A program made the position numbers and the translations under genes. This document shows positions 18,212 to 27,158 of a DNA stretch of 59,510 nt, one piece after another. Location: the NCBI RefSeq assembly GCF_023631325.1, contig NZ_JALQDG010000038.1, positions 1-59,510 of the forward strand. The letters are read 5' to 3'. The stretch comes from Caballeronia sp. INDeC2. GTDB lineage: Bacteria; Pseudomonadota; Gammaproteobacteria; Burkholderiales; Burkholderiaceae. The notes under the pieces are model-generated. The model was not told where the DNA came from. It ran no database searches and saw only the letters and a list, made by a program, of their open reading frames with translations. Within the stretch, counting starts at the first letter, position 1; each line of letters begins with the position of its first letter.

Positions 18212-18402
18212 GCGGCCCCTCTCATCCATTTCCTCAATGTCAGTACATTCACGTTCAATTCGTCGGCCACCGCTCCAACTGTCCGGTCGCCGCGCTGCAG
18301 GACCTTCGAAAGTGCCTGCTCTTTGAACTCAACAGAATACGTTTGTTTCGCCTTCAACTTGTACCTCTGATTCTTCTTGATAAGAAAGTTCAGAGGCGGC
18401 AA
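18212..18402 (-). pseudogene. IS3-family transposase orfA, N-terminal remnant
   Basis: Around 62 codons encode a helix-turn-helix segment (YSVEFKEQALSKVLQRGDR, then VADELNVNVLTLRKWM). The frame then crosses the deletion junction near 18211 into out-of-frame orfB sequence. It provided the DNA-binding half of the original IS element. Confidence 0.7.
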
Positions 18403-18480
18403 CTACTATGACGCCGGGCGCTTTATTGGTAGTAGCTGGGGCCGCATACGTGCGCGTGACTCGGACTGACCCATTCGACA

Positions 18481-18990
18481 GGCGTAGTCGCTACCGATCG
18501 TTTGCACGACGCGGGCGCGAAGATCGCGGACGTGACGCTGCCCGCATCGTTCGATGAGATGTCGGCCGCGCAGCTCACGGTGATGGAAACCGAAGGCGCC
18601 GCCGCGTTTCTCGATCTGATCGAGCGCGAACGCCGCGCACGAACGCGACGCTCCTCGAGCGCGTCGATTCGAAAAAGCTCGCGACGTCCGAGACGCTGCG
18701 ACGCGCGTACCGGACCGCCGAGCGTTGCCGCGCCGAGTTGGATACGGTGTTCGGCGACTATGATGTGCTCGTCACGCCCGCGTCGTGCGGCGAGGCGCCG
18801 AACGGGCTCGCGTTCACCGGTGACGTCGTATTCAGTTCGATGTGGACGCTGCTGCACGTGCCTTGTCTCGCCGTGCCATGCACGCGCGGGCCGTTCGGCT
18901 TGCCGGTGGGCGTTCAGCTGATCGGTGCGCAGATGGGCGATGCGGGACTGTGCGCATCGCGAAGCGGCTGGCGCCGATCATCGATGGGGA
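18481..18990 (+). pseudogene. Amidase C-terminal fragment, frameshifted
   Basis: Reading across frames restores an amidase-signature family C-terminus: DRLHDAGAKIADVTLPASF, then LERVDSKKLATSETLRRAY, DYDVLVTPASCGEAPNG, LAVPCTRGPFGLPVGVQLIG and IAKRLAPIIDG. Frame changes are needed between about 18630 and 18690 and again near 18951. The N-terminal catalytic Ser-Ser-Lys half is missing and the IS remnant lies just upstream, so the gene is dead. Confidence 0.75.
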
Positions 18991-19021
18991 GGGGGGAGGC
19001 AAACCACTCGAGGCCGGGCGA

Positions 19022-19840
19022 TCATTCGGGCAAAGTCCGCTCATAGTCACGCAAGTCTTCGTGGTCGCGCAGGATCTGCCGATACAGGCCTTGAAACCCC
19101 AGCCACGCTACATAGTCGGACGCCAGATGCCGCCGCGTCGCACGTGCTTCCTCGGCGCTGAGCGGTTCGAGCGGCCCGGCCGCTTCGGCGAGCAATTGAA
19201 CCTGCGCGCATCGCTCCATCGCGATGAAGCGATACACCGCCGAATCCACGCTCGATCCCACCGTCAGCAAGCCGTGATTCAGCAGGATCGCGGCCTTGCA
19301 GTCGCCCATCGTCTGTGCGATTCGCGCGCCTTCATCGGTCGCGAGCACGACGATATCCCCACGAAAGACCACGTGGTTCTCATAGAACAGACACGCTTCC
19401 TGATTGATCGGCGCGAGCAGCCGCTCGCGCGCCGCGAAGGCGCGTCCGTAAGTCGTGTGCGTGTGCACCGCGGCCATCGCCGAATGATTCACGCGATGCA
19501 GCCCGCAGTGGATGGCCACCGCCGCTGCGTTGACCGGTCCTGTCCCGTGATGCACGGCGCCTGCGTCGTCAATGCACATCAGATCGTCGGGATGGATGGA
19601 GGAGAAGTGCTGGGCATACTGATTGACCCAGTATCGATCGTGATGTTCGGGATCGCGCACCGTAACGTGACCGGCGATACCCTCGGTCAGCCCGAAGCGC
19701 GCGAGCATCCGGAACGATGCAGCCAGCCGGAGCTTGCGATGGCGGCGTTCGTCCTCGAAGTCGGCGAATTCGCGCGGCGTGGGCAGCGCGCCGCCGATGG
19801 GAGTGGGAATCTGATATTCGTTCGAATCAGCCAGGCACAT
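19022..19840 (-). CDS. Class II aldolase/adducin family protein
   Basis: 272 aa. Metal-binding histidines are visible in VHTHTTYGRAF and LLNHGLLTVG; the phosphate-loop-like region is RFGLTEGIAGHVTVRDP. ATG 19840 (start MCLADSNEYQ) has a GGAAGG Shine-Dalgarno, so it is preferred to the longer frame from 19897. Family enzymes are metal-dependent aldolases, epimerases or decarboxylases. It is divergent from an MFS carrier whose frame begins near 20046-20097, which may transport its substrate. It is the largest of three class II aldolase genes in this window. Confidence 0.82.
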   Translation of the reverse strand: MCLADSNEYQIPTPIGGALPTPREFADFEDERRHRKLRLAASFRMLARFGLTEGIAGHVTVRDPEHHDRYWVNQYAQHFSSIHPDDLMCIDDAGAVHHGTGPVNAAAVAIHCGLHRVNHSAMAAVHTHTTYGRAFAARERLLAPINQEACLFYENHVVFRGDIVVLATDEGARIAQTMGDCKAAILLNHGLLTVGSSVDSAVYRFIAMERCAQVQLLAEAAGPLEPLSAEEARATRRHLASDYVAWLGFQGLYRQILRDHEDLRDYERTLPE

Positions 19841-20096
19841 GCGGCACCTTCCGGGTGGAAATGACAGGGACGCTTCGGTAGCGTTTACGGCGCCCATTCT
19901 GTTGCGCCTGCATGCCGGCCGTCCACGGCGGTTTGCGCAATCTCGTGTGAGCTTTCGTCAATACGGCGCGCAAAGCTTTCTGCCAGAAGGCCGCGCGCGA
20001 GTACATGCCGAACCGTCACAGGACAGATACTTTTCGTGGATTGTCATGGAAATTCGGCCGGTGCTAAATCACCTGACGCCAGTACCGGACATCTAC

Positions 20097-21425
20097 ATGC
20101 AGACTCTCGTTACCCCAGGCGCCTTGCCGCCCGCCTTGATGAAGCGCATCGTGTGGCGTCTCGCGCCGCTGATGGTGCTGATGTACGTGGCCAATCAGCT
20201 CGACCGCGCCAATGTCGGCTATGCGGCCTTGACGCTCAACGCCGAGCTCGGCATGACGGCCGCGCAATACGGGCTGTCCGCCAGCCTGTTCTTCCTCGGC
20301 TATATTCTTTGTGAAGTGCCGAGCAACCTGTGCATGCATCGCTTCGGCGCGCGACGCTGGATGACGCGCATTCTCGTGAGCTGGGGTCTGCTGTCGTCAC
20401 TGACGAGCCTGGTGCCGAATGCGCAATGGCTCTATGTCGCGCGCTTCATGCTCGGCGTATTCGAGGCGGGCCTGTACCCCGGCATGGTCTATTACCTCAC
20501 GCTGTGGATGCCCGCGCGCAACCGCGTCTGGATGATGTCGCTCTTCACCATGTCGATTCCGCTCACCGGCATGCTGGGCGCACCGGTCTCCACGTGGATC
20601 ATGGAGCACGCGAACGTTTTCGGTGTGACCGGCTGGCGCGCTATGCTCATGCTCGAAGGCTTGCCGGCCATCATCCTCGGCGTGATCGCCTGGTTCTATC
20701 TGCCCGATGGCCCGCATGCGTGGCGCGGCCTGTCCGACCACGACCGCCAGACGATCCGCGCGGCGCTCGCCGACGAAGAGCAAGCGGCGGCGGAGACGGT
20801 GCAGCCCGGCAATGCGCGCCACGCTCTCACCAACCTGAAGGTCTGGGGGCTGGGCATCGTGTACTTCGGCATCAACTCGGGCATCATCGGATTGCTGTAC
20901 TTCCTGCCGCAAGTGGTGAAGACCTTCAAGGGCGGCGCGCAATTCTCGCTGACGCAGATCGGGCTCATCACCGCCGCGCCGTTCGCGGTGGCGGTGGTGA
21001 GCGTGATCGTGTGGGGGCGAATCGTGAGTCACAGGCGCATTCACGCGCTGTACGTCGCGGGGCCGATGCTGCTTTCGGCGGTGACGCTCGCGAGCGCGCT
21101 GTATCTGTCTTCGCCGGTTGCGACCATCGCGGTGCTGGCGATCGGCACCTCCGCCTGTTTCTGCAGCATCAGCACCTTCTGGCAGTTGCCGAGCCGCATC
21201 GTGACCGATCGCGCGGCCGCGGCGGGCATCGCGCTCATCACGAGCATCGGCGTATCGTCGGGTTTCCTGATGCCTTACTTCATCGGCTGGATCCGCGACA
21301 CGACCGGCACGTTCCAACTCGCGTTCATCGCCATTGCGGTTGCGATGGTGATCGGCGCCACGCTCGCGATCGCGCTCGATCCGGAGCGGCGCCGCGTGCC
21401 CTCGGCGGGCATGGCGCTAAAATGA
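20097..21425 (+). CDS. MFS transporter, ACS family
   Basis: About 442-aa carrier with the ACS signature ANQLDRANVGYAAL, then ILCEVPSNLCMHRFGARRWM and RFMLGVFEAGLYPGMVYYL, closely parallel to the carrier at 223. The start is uncertain: ATGs at 20046 and 20097 both lack a strong Shine-Dalgarno; 20097 gives the more usual N-terminus. A LysR gene follows 25 bp downstream. Likely imports an organic anion for the class II aldolase divergent to it. Confidence 0.82.
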   Translation: MQTLVTPGALPPALMKRIVWRLAPLMVLMYVANQLDRANVGYAALTLNAELGMTAAQYGLSASLFFLGYILCEVPSNLCMHRFGARRWMTRILVSWGLLSSLTSLVPNAQWLYVARFMLGVFEAGLYPGMVYYLTLWMPARNRVWMMSLFTMSIPLTGMLGAPVSTWIMEHANVFGVTGWRAMLMLEGLPAIILGVIAWFYLPDGPHAWRGLSDHDRQTIRAALADEEQAAAETVQPGNARHALTNLKVWGLGIVYFGINSGIIGLLYFLPQVVKTFKGGAQFSLTQIGLITAAPFAVAVVSVIVWGRIVSHRRIHALYVAGPMLLSAVTLASALYLSSPVATIAVLAIGTSACFCSISTFWQLPSRIVTDRAAAAGIALITSIGVSSGFLMPYFIGWIRDTTGTFQLAFIAIAVAMVIGATLAIALDPERRRVPSAGMALK

Positions 21426-21450
21426 GCGGACTTTCCATGGAGATCCGCCC

Positions 21451-22401
21451 GTGTCATTGCGTCGAGGAATTCCCAGCCTGACGGCACTCCAGGCGTTCGA
21501 GGCGTCGGCGCGCCATCAGAGCTTCTCGAAAGCCGCCGCCGAATTGCATCAGACCCATGGCGCCATCTGCAAGAAGGTCAACGAACTCGAAGCCAGCCTC
21601 GGCGTCGAACTGTTCCGGCGCGTGAGCCAGCGGCTGGTGCTCACCGATGCCGGCGCGGACTACGCGCATCGCATCCGCGTGAACCTCGAGCAGATCCGGC
21701 AGGATACGCAGCAACTGGTAGCGAATCGCGAGCGCTCGACGGTGCGCGTGGCCGTCGGCGTCACCTTCGGCGCTCAATGGCTCGTGCCGCGCCTGCCGGG
21801 GTTTCATCGCACCCATCCGAACATTCAGGTGCGGCTGACGGGACGCGATCAGCCCACGTATTTTCAGGACCTGAATTTCGATGCCGCGATCCACTTCGAG
21901 CAGTCGCCGTTGCCGGGACTCGCGAGCAAGGTGCTGCTCGCCGACGACGAAGTCTGGATGGTGGCGGCACCTTCCTTCATAGAGGCGTATGCCGGTTGCG
22001 ATATCGCCGCGATGCCGTGGATCCATACGCGCGACTTGCCCGCCGCGTGGATGTCGTGGAGCGAAACGGACGTGTCGGCACGCGGCGCGCAGCCTTCGCG
22101 CGACGGCAGCGATCATTCCTTCGACTTCTTCATCATGGCGATCCGCGCGGCGGTGGCGGGCCTCGGCGTGGCACTGCTGCCGCGCGTGCTGATCGAACAG
22201 GAACTCGCGTCCGGCCAGCTGATCCGCATCGGCGACTATGCGGCGATCAACGCGCAGAAGACCTATCTCATGTTTGCCGAGCAGCGGCGCGACTGGGCGC
22301 CGTTCGCCACCTTCGCGTCGTGGCTGGAAGAGGAGATGCGGCGCTATCGCGCGGTGCGCAATGCTGATAACCAGGTCGAGAACGAGCGTTACGCAGGTTG
22401 A
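21451..22401 (+). CDS. LysR-family regulator, GcvA-like
   Basis: 316 aa. The N-terminus IPSLTALQAFEASARHQSFS plus TLTDAG-type wing residues (RLVLTDAGADYAHRI) is the GcvA/AmpR-like subgroup. The start is GTG 21451 preceded by GGAGA. It is co-directional with the MFS gene 25 bp upstream and converges on the MFS at 22418 with a 16-bp gap. Probably controls the MFS/class II aldolase pair. Confidence 0.85.
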   Translation: MSLRRGIPSLTALQAFEASARHQSFSKAAAELHQTHGAICKKVNELEASLGVELFRRVSQRLVLTDAGADYAHRIRVNLEQIRQDTQQLVANRERSTVRVAVGVTFGAQWLVPRLPGFHRTHPNIQVRLTGRDQPTYFQDLNFDAAIHFEQSPLPGLASKVLLADDEVWMVAAPSFIEAYAGCDIAAMPWIHTRDLPAAWMSWSETDVSARGAQPSRDGSDHSFDFFIMAIRAAVAGLGVALLPRVLIEQELASGQLIRIGDYAAINAQKTYLMFAEQRRDWAPFATFASWLEEEMRRYRAVRNADNQVENERYAG

Positions 22402-22417
22402 ATGCCGGTGATCGGCG

Positions 22418-23689
22418 TCATTTGGCTTCGGCGGAGTGGTCGAGCGTGATGCCTGACGCCAGGTTCTTGCGTGGATCGCCTTGTTCGGGATAAGCATAAG
22501 GCCCGAGCCGGATGATCGAAATCACCGAAAGAGCGACCATTCCCGAGAAGATCCACAACGCCAGACGGTACGAATGGGTGAGGTCATAGCAGAGGCCGGA
22601 CAGGAAGATCATGATCCCCGCGCCCCAGCCCCAGCACGCCCACATGCCGCCGCACACGCGTCCGAACAGGCGCAGATCGAAGTAGCGGCTCACGATGAAC
22701 GTGATGATGTCCGCCTCGGCGCCGATGCTCACGCCGATCATCGCCGATGCGGCCATCGCGGTGTCGCCGGTGGCGCCGGCCGCGAGTATCAGCACGCCGC
22801 ACAGGGTCAGGGCGAACGACATCGCGGCGACATAAGGCGCATGTACGCGGTCCATCAGATAGCCTGCAAACAGACGCCCGACGGCGGAAGCGAGACCGGC
22901 GACGGACAGCATGGCGCCGGCGGCGCGCACGGTTTCGCCGCGATCGGTCATCATCGGCACGAGTTGCGAAAGCAGCGCGAGCAGCACGCCGGACATGCAG
23001 AAGATCGCGATGCCCAGCAACCGGAACGTGCGGTCGTGACGAAAGATGGACCATAACGAAGGCAGATCGGCACGTGCTTCACGCGCACGGCGCGAGATCG
23101 ATTCGTCCACGCCGGGCGGCATCTTCACGAGGAAATACAGCGCCGGGATCGAAAGCATGACCATCAACGCGGCGACACCCAGATAACCCGTGCGCCAGCC
23201 GAAATGACGCAGCAGATAGCCCGCGTATTGCGGCATCAGCATCGCGCCGATGGCCGTGCCGCCGACGGTCAGCCCAAGCGCCAGGCCGCGCCGGTGATCG
23301 AAACGCGCACACACCACCTTCGCATACGGCAACGCGTTACTGCCCGGCGCGAAGAAGCCGACGATCACGAACGCCAGGCAGAATAGCGCGAGCGACACCG
23401 GTATGACACCGACCAGCGCGATCGCTCCCGCAAACAGCAACAGGAAGACCATGGTCGGGCGACGCACGCCGAAGCGGTCGATCAGCGAGCCGAGCACGAT
23501 CGTGCCCGGACCCATCGCGAACTCGAAGATGGTGAGGCCGAGCGACACCTGCGCGCGGCTCCAGCCGTTTTCGGCGGCGATCGCCTTGATGAAGGTGCCG
23601 AACATGAACGCCGATATCACGCCCGCGCCGACTGAAAGACAGATCGCGCCACCGAGCACGGTCCACCATCGATTGATGTCTTGCTTCAC
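22418..23689 (-). CDS. MFS transporter, monocarboxylate/OFA-like
   Basis: 423-aa 12-helix carrier starting at a GTG with CAGGAGAC upstream. Features: AENGWSRAQVSLGLTIFEF after helix 1 and SNALPYAKVVCARFDHRRGLALG in the middle, the same layout as the carrier at 6562. Last gene of the minus-strand operon oxygenase (26685), alcohol dehydrogenase, 166-aa protein, MFS. Probably imports the substrate of the module A oxygenase, alongside the ABC system further upstream. Confidence 0.82.
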   Translation of the reverse strand: MKQDINRWWTVLGGAICLSVGAGVISAFMFGTFIKAIAAENGWSRAQVSLGLTIFEFAMGPGTIVLGSLIDRFGVRRPTMVFLLLFAGAIALVGVIPVSLALFCLAFVIVGFFAPGSNALPYAKVVCARFDHRRGLALGLTVGGTAIGAMLMPQYAGYLLRHFGWRTGYLGVAALMVMLSIPALYFLVKMPPGVDESISRRAREARADLPSLWSIFRHDRTFRLLGIAIFCMSGVLLALLSQLVPMMTDRGETVRAAGAMLSVAGLASAVGRLFAGYLMDRVHAPYVAAMSFALTLCGVLILAAGATGDTAMAASAMIGVSIGAEADIITFIVSRYFDLRLFGRVCGGMWACWGWGAGIMIFLSGLCYDLTHSYRLALWIFSGMVALSVISIIRLGPYAYPEQGDPRKNLASGITLDHSAEAK

Positions 23690-23759
23690 AGCTATGTCTC
23701 CTGCACGTCCGCGCGAGCGTGGACGAATTCGTTGGTATTGCGCGCGAGCCCGGGATGTT

Positions 23760-24260
23760 TCATGCGCCGAGCGCGGCCAGCAGATCGTCGAGATAACCCG
23801 CGCTCACCGGCAGGATCAGCATCGTGCAATGCGGCCGTAACTGGTCGGCGGTGCGGGCTGCGGAACGGCGATCGCCCGCGGGTCCGACTACGCCGGATAC
23901 GGTGATGCCCCGGTTGCGATACGCCTTCGCCGCGATGGCGCCGGCCTGGGCATCGTCGCCTTCGCAGCCTGCGATCACCACGAGATCGGGCGCTCCGAGC
24001 CACGCGTTCGATGCGGACGTGTTCACATCGGATCTGCGCAGAATGCTGGCAGCATCGGCGCCTTCGGTCTGCAGAAGCGCGGCCAGCTCGCTCGCTCGCA
24101 CGAACTGCACGTCGGCGAGCGCGCGCTCGGCGCATCTTCTCACTTCCGCATCGTCATCCGAGAGAGCAATGACCCTGATGCGTCGCGGCGCGGAATTCGG
24201 CGCGCGAACCCTGAAGCGCACCTCGGAGGGCGCGCGCGTTGCGGGCGTGGTCACTTCCAT
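23760..24260 (-). CDS. Uncharacterised 166-aa protein in Rieske oxygenase operon
   Basis: I do not recognise this protein. It is soluble, alpha/beta in pattern: IRVIALSDDDAEVRRCAERA near the N-terminus looks like the start of a Rossmann or receiver fold; DLVVIAGCEGDDAQAGAIAA and KAYRNRGITVSGVVG suggest a second nucleotide-binding-like half; it ends MLILPVSAGYLDDLLAAL. Its start ATG overlaps the alcohol dehydrogenase stop by about 10 bp, so the two are translationally coupled and likely work together. No signal peptide or membrane helix. Confidence 0.65.
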   Translation of the reverse strand: MEVTTPATRAPSEVRFRVRAPNSAPRRIRVIALSDDDAEVRRCAERALADVQFVRASELAALLQTEGADAASILRRSDVNTSASNAWLGAPDLVVIAGCEGDDAQAGAIAAKAYRNRGITVSGVVGPAGDRRSAARTADQLRPHCTMLILPVSAGYLDDLLAALGA

Positions 24261-25387
24261 GGATCGATCGTCATGTGAATTGCACCTTCGACGCCTTCGC
24301 CCTGCAAGGTACGCAAGGCGAGATCGGTCTCGTCGAGGCCGAAGGTATGCGTGCTCATCTGCGTGACACCGTGGCGTTGCGCGGCGATCAGTTGCAGCGC
24401 CAGTTCCACCGACTGATAGCTATGACCGCGCATGCCTTTGACCGTGAGAAAGCGCGCGATGATCATGTCGCTGTTGAACTCGGGAATCGGCATGCGCTTC
24501 TGACCGCCGAGCACCACCGTGCCGCGCTTGCGCGCGAGCTGGATGGCGGACGTGACCGTGGCCGGACCGCCCGATGCGCAATCGATGACGAGATCGGCCA
24601 TTGCGCCGCCAGTGAGATCGGCGACGCGTTCGAGCACGTCTTCCTGATCCACTTCGATGGTGTGATCCGCGCCGAGCCGCCTGGCGAGTTCGAGCCTTTG
24701 CCGGTCCGTGCCGGTCGAAAGGCCCGTTACGATGATCTTCGCGGCGCCCGCTTCACGCGCCGCGACGACACACGAGAGTCCCTGTTGCCCGGGGCCTTGA
24801 ATCACAACCGCCTGGCCGGGTCCCGCGCCGCCCTGAAGATAAGCCCACTCGATTCCGTTGCCGAGCGGAAGCGCGAGCGCCGCATGTTTCGGCGCGACAT
24901 TCGACGGCACGCGATGAAACACCGTGTTCAGTTGCAGGTATTGATACTGACTGAAACCGCCCCAGAAACTCGGCGCGGTACGCAGGCCGGTAGCGCCATA
25001 GCGCAGGCCGTTGAGACGCCAGTCGGTTGCATCGCAAAGACGGAACTCGTTGGAGAGGCAGTATCCGCAATGGCCGCAAGGCACGTACTCTTCGAGCGCG
25101 ACATAATCGCCTTCCTTCAAGCCCCATCGCGCGCGCGCGAGTTCGCCCGCTTCCTCGATGTGTCCAACTGTTTCGTGCCCGAGAATCAGCGGTCCGCGGC
25201 TTTGCGGCAGTTGCCGATAGTAGGGACCGTCGCTGCCGCACACGCCGGTGATCGCGACGCGCAATAATCCCGTCGACGATGTGATGTCCGGTCGCTCGAA
25301 GGTCTGAATCTCGGTGCGCAACGGCTCGACCGCGACGGCCGCCCTGAAGGTCCGCGAGGATTCGCTGTGTCGATCTGCTTCGTTCAC
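24251..25387 (-). CDS. Zinc-dependent medium-chain alcohol dehydrogenase (MDR)
   Basis: 378-aa MDR protein. Catalytic zinc site: GVCGSDG plus GHETVGHIEEAG. Structural zinc-type cluster: CGHCGYCLSNEFRLC. Rossmann segment around VVIQGPGQQGLSCVVAAREAGA. The start is GTG 25387 with GAGGAC upstream. It begins 11 bp after the Rieske oxygenase stop, so in this operon it may oxidise the dihydrodiol or hydroxylated product with NAD+. The usual dihydrodiol dehydrogenases are SDR or MocA types, so an MDR enzyme in that role would be unusual. Confidence 0.85.
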   Translation of the reverse strand: MNEADRHSESSRTFRAAVAVEPLRTEIQTFERPDITSSTGLLRVAITGVCGSDGPYYRQLPQSRGPLILGHETVGHIEEAGELARARWGLKEGDYVALEEYVPCGHCGYCLSNEFRLCDATDWRLNGLRYGATGLRTAPSFWGGFSQYQYLQLNTVFHRVPSNVAPKHAALALPLGNGIEWAYLQGGAGPGQAVVIQGPGQQGLSCVVAAREAGAAKIIVTGLSTGTDRQRLELARRLGADHTIEVDQEDVLERVADLTGGAMADLVIDCASGGPATVTSAIQLARKRGTVVLGGQKRMPIPEFNSDMIIARFLTVKGMRGHSYQSVELALQLIAAQRHGVTQMSTHTFGLDETDLALRTLQGEGVEGAIHMTIDPWK

Positions 25388-25398
25388 GCGTGTCCTCG

Positions 25399-26685
25399 TC
25401 AGATGGTGGTGTGGGCTTTGCCCGCTTCGGCGTGAAGGGCATCGTGCGCGCCTTCGTTGAACGGCTTGTCGCGATGCAGGACGATTGCGACCGAGCGGAC
25501 CTTCTGCGATTCCGGATCGCGTCCCGGCGGCTCAATGCCTTTCTCGGCAAGCGCACGCGCTGCCTTCATCAGACGATGACGCACCATGATGATGCCGTTG
25601 TCCGTCGAGACGAGGTTTTCGCGCGTGCGGTCCTGTACCGGTCCCATGCTTTCCTGCAGCGAAGCATCTTGCATCGCGATGCCTTCGACGCCGCTGTACG
25701 TGACGCCGGCCTTCTGCGCGGCGCGGTCCATCAGATAGTTATTGGTCTTGTTTTGCAGCGGGATAAACGTGCCGGGGATATAGCGCACGTGAATGCCCTT
25801 GCCGTCCTTCATAGCCTGCACTTCGGCCTCGGTGAGATCGCGCGTCGGATGGTAGTCGAAGCTCCATGCCCAGCAGCTTTCATCGTCGATAGGGACCCAG
25901 AAGTGGCCATGCACGGGATGATCGCCGCGCGGTGGAACCATCGTGAAGCAGGGCATGACCCACGGCGTGATGCGCCAGTAATACTGGTCGTCCTCGGCGT
26001 TGCGGCGTGCGCCGATGAACAAGCCCCCTTCCGATTCCACGACTTCGAACACCGGACTCAGGTCGGACAGGTTGTACTGATTGCCGCGCGAGCCCTTGAA
26101 AAGCGGGTCGGTGTTGAGGCTTCCGCTATGCAGAAAGGAGACGTGACTCGAGTCGACGCCGCCTTCCAGCGCCTGCAGCCAGTTGCATTCCTGCAAGCGC
26201 TTGCTCATGAACGACTGGCTCACCGGGACGGTCGAGAATTCGAACGCGGGTAGCGGCGGCTGTTCTTCCTTCGGGCCCATGTACACCCAGATCACGCCGC
26301 CCTGTTCGACGAGCGGATACGACTTCAGCTTGATCTTGTTGCAGTAGCCGCTCGCAGCCGGCTCCGACGGCACGTCGACGCACTGGCCGGTCACGTCGTA
26401 TTTCCAGCCGTGATACGGGCAACGAATGCCGCCTTCCTCGTTGCGGCCGAACCAGAGCGAAACGCCGCGATGCGCGCAGAACTCGTCGATGAGCCCGAGT
26501 TTTCCTTCCGAATCGCGAAACGCCAGCATGCGCTCCGACAGCAGTTGCAGTCGCACCGGTTCGCCGCCCGGTTCGGCGAGTTCCTCGGCAAGTAGCGCGG
26601 GCAGCCAGAAGCGCCGGAACAATTCGCCCATCGGAGTGCCCGGGCCGGTTTGCGTAACCAGATCGTTTTGCTCTTTTCTCAACAT
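25399..26685 (-). CDS. Rieske non-heme iron oxygenase, phthalate-dioxygenase-like alpha subunit (module A)
   Basis: 428 aa. The N-terminal hallmark LVTQTGPGTPMGELFRRFWL is shared with phthalate 4,5-dioxygenase. Rieske cluster: CAHRG and CPYHGW. Mononuclear iron ligands in GGVDSSHVSFLH. ATG 26685 has GAGGCGAG upstream; ATGs at 26724 and 26748 lack one. First gene of the operon down to 22418, divergent from a Rieske ferredoxin across tandem candidate operators (26718-26754). With that ferredoxin and the reductase at 34003 it could form a three-component aromatic-acid dioxygenase. Confidence 0.88.
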   Translation of the reverse strand: MLRKEQNDLVTQTGPGTPMGELFRRFWLPALLAEELAEPGGEPVRLQLLSERMLAFRDSEGKLGLIDEFCAHRGVSLWFGRNEEGGIRCPYHGWKYDVTGQCVDVPSEPAASGYCNKIKLKSYPLVEQGGVIWVYMGPKEEQPPLPAFEFSTVPVSQSFMSKRLQECNWLQALEGGVDSSHVSFLHSGSLNTDPLFKGSRGNQYNLSDLSPVFEVVESEGGLFIGARRNAEDDQYYWRITPWVMPCFTMVPPRGDHPVHGHFWVPIDDESCWAWSFDYHPTRDLTEAEVQAMKDGKGIHVRYIPGTFIPLQNKTNNYLMDRAAQKAGVTYSGVEGIAMQDASLQESMGPVQDRTRENLVSTDNGIIMVRHRLMKAARALAEKGIEPPGRDPESQKVRSVAIVLHRDKPFNEGAHDALHAEAGKAHTTI

Positions 26686-26717
26686 GATGCTCGCCTCATA
26701 TTTGCCGTCGTCTAGTC

Positions 26718-26754
26718 GTTCCATATAAAGGAACAATGTTCTTTTCACGGGAAC
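26718..26754. promoter_or_regulatory. Tandem candidate IclR operators GTTCC-N7-GGAAC
   Basis: Two 17-bp inverted repeats: GTTCC-ATATAAA-GGAAC (26718-26734) and GTTCT-TTTCACG-GGAAC (26738-26754), with starts 20 bp apart (two helical turns). They lie between the divergent oxygenase and ferredoxin genes. The same arrangement recurs upstream of the IclR gene at 33167, so IclR binding is the natural inference. Confidence 0.6.
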
Positions 26755-26804
26755 AAAGTTATCATTGGACCTATCCTATGTCAAACGGAGAAGGAGATAA
26801 CCCG

Positions 26805-27131
26805 ATGCATCAAGCATGCGCATTTGCCCGCCTTTGCAAGACCGGCGACGTAGCCGAAGGTCAGGCCATCAAGATCGAAAAGAACGGCCTGACGCTGGCC
26901 GTGTTCAATATTCAGGGCGAGTATTTCGTCACCAACGACACCTGTACGCACGGGCCAGGATCGTTGTCCGAGGGGTATATCGACGGCGACGTGGTCGAGT
27001 GCGACTTCCATAACGGCTCGTTCAACATCAGGACGGGCGAGGTCGTCGCGCCGCCCTGCATGATCCCGCTCAAGACCTACAAGACTCACGTGGAGGACGG
27101 GGACGTGGCGATCGAGATCAATGGCGAATGA
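26805..27131 (+). CDS. Rieske-type [2Fe-2S] ferredoxin
   Basis: 108 aa. The Rieske cluster ligands are CTHGPGSLSEG and CDFHNGSF, typical of the small ferredoxin component of three-component ring-hydroxylating dioxygenases (NdoA/BphF type). ATG 26805 follows GGAGAAGGAGA; an ATG at 26778 lacks this. It transfers electrons from a reductase to the terminal oxygenase. Divergent from the module A oxygenase at 26685 and the only Rieske ferredoxin gene in the window. Confidence 0.88.
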   Translation: MHQACAFARLCKTGDVAEGQAIKIEKNGLTLAVFNIQGEYFVTNDTCTHGPGSLSEGYIDGDVVECDFHNGSFNIRTGEVVAPPCMIPLKTYKTHVEDGDVAIEINGE

Positions 27132-27158
27132 AGCATCCTCCGCGGGGCGCGCGCGCCC

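Larger units (their letters stand above)
17700..18410 (-). mobile_element. Internally deleted IS3-type insertion sequence
   Basis: The minus strand reads the start of an orfA-type transposase helix-turn-helix, then jumps near 18211 into the C-terminal half of an IS3-type orfB integrase core. The middle (rest of orfA and the first catalytic Asp region of orfB) is missing. I could not identify clear terminal inverted repeats, so the boundaries are approximate. Downstream of it the amidase fragment at 18481 lacks its 5' part, consistent with insertion-mediated disruption. Confidence 0.75.

Noticed and set aside
17690..18420. Terminal inverted repeats and target duplication of the IS3 element
   Set aside because: I compared both edges but found no convincing matching termini, so exact IS borders are not claimed.
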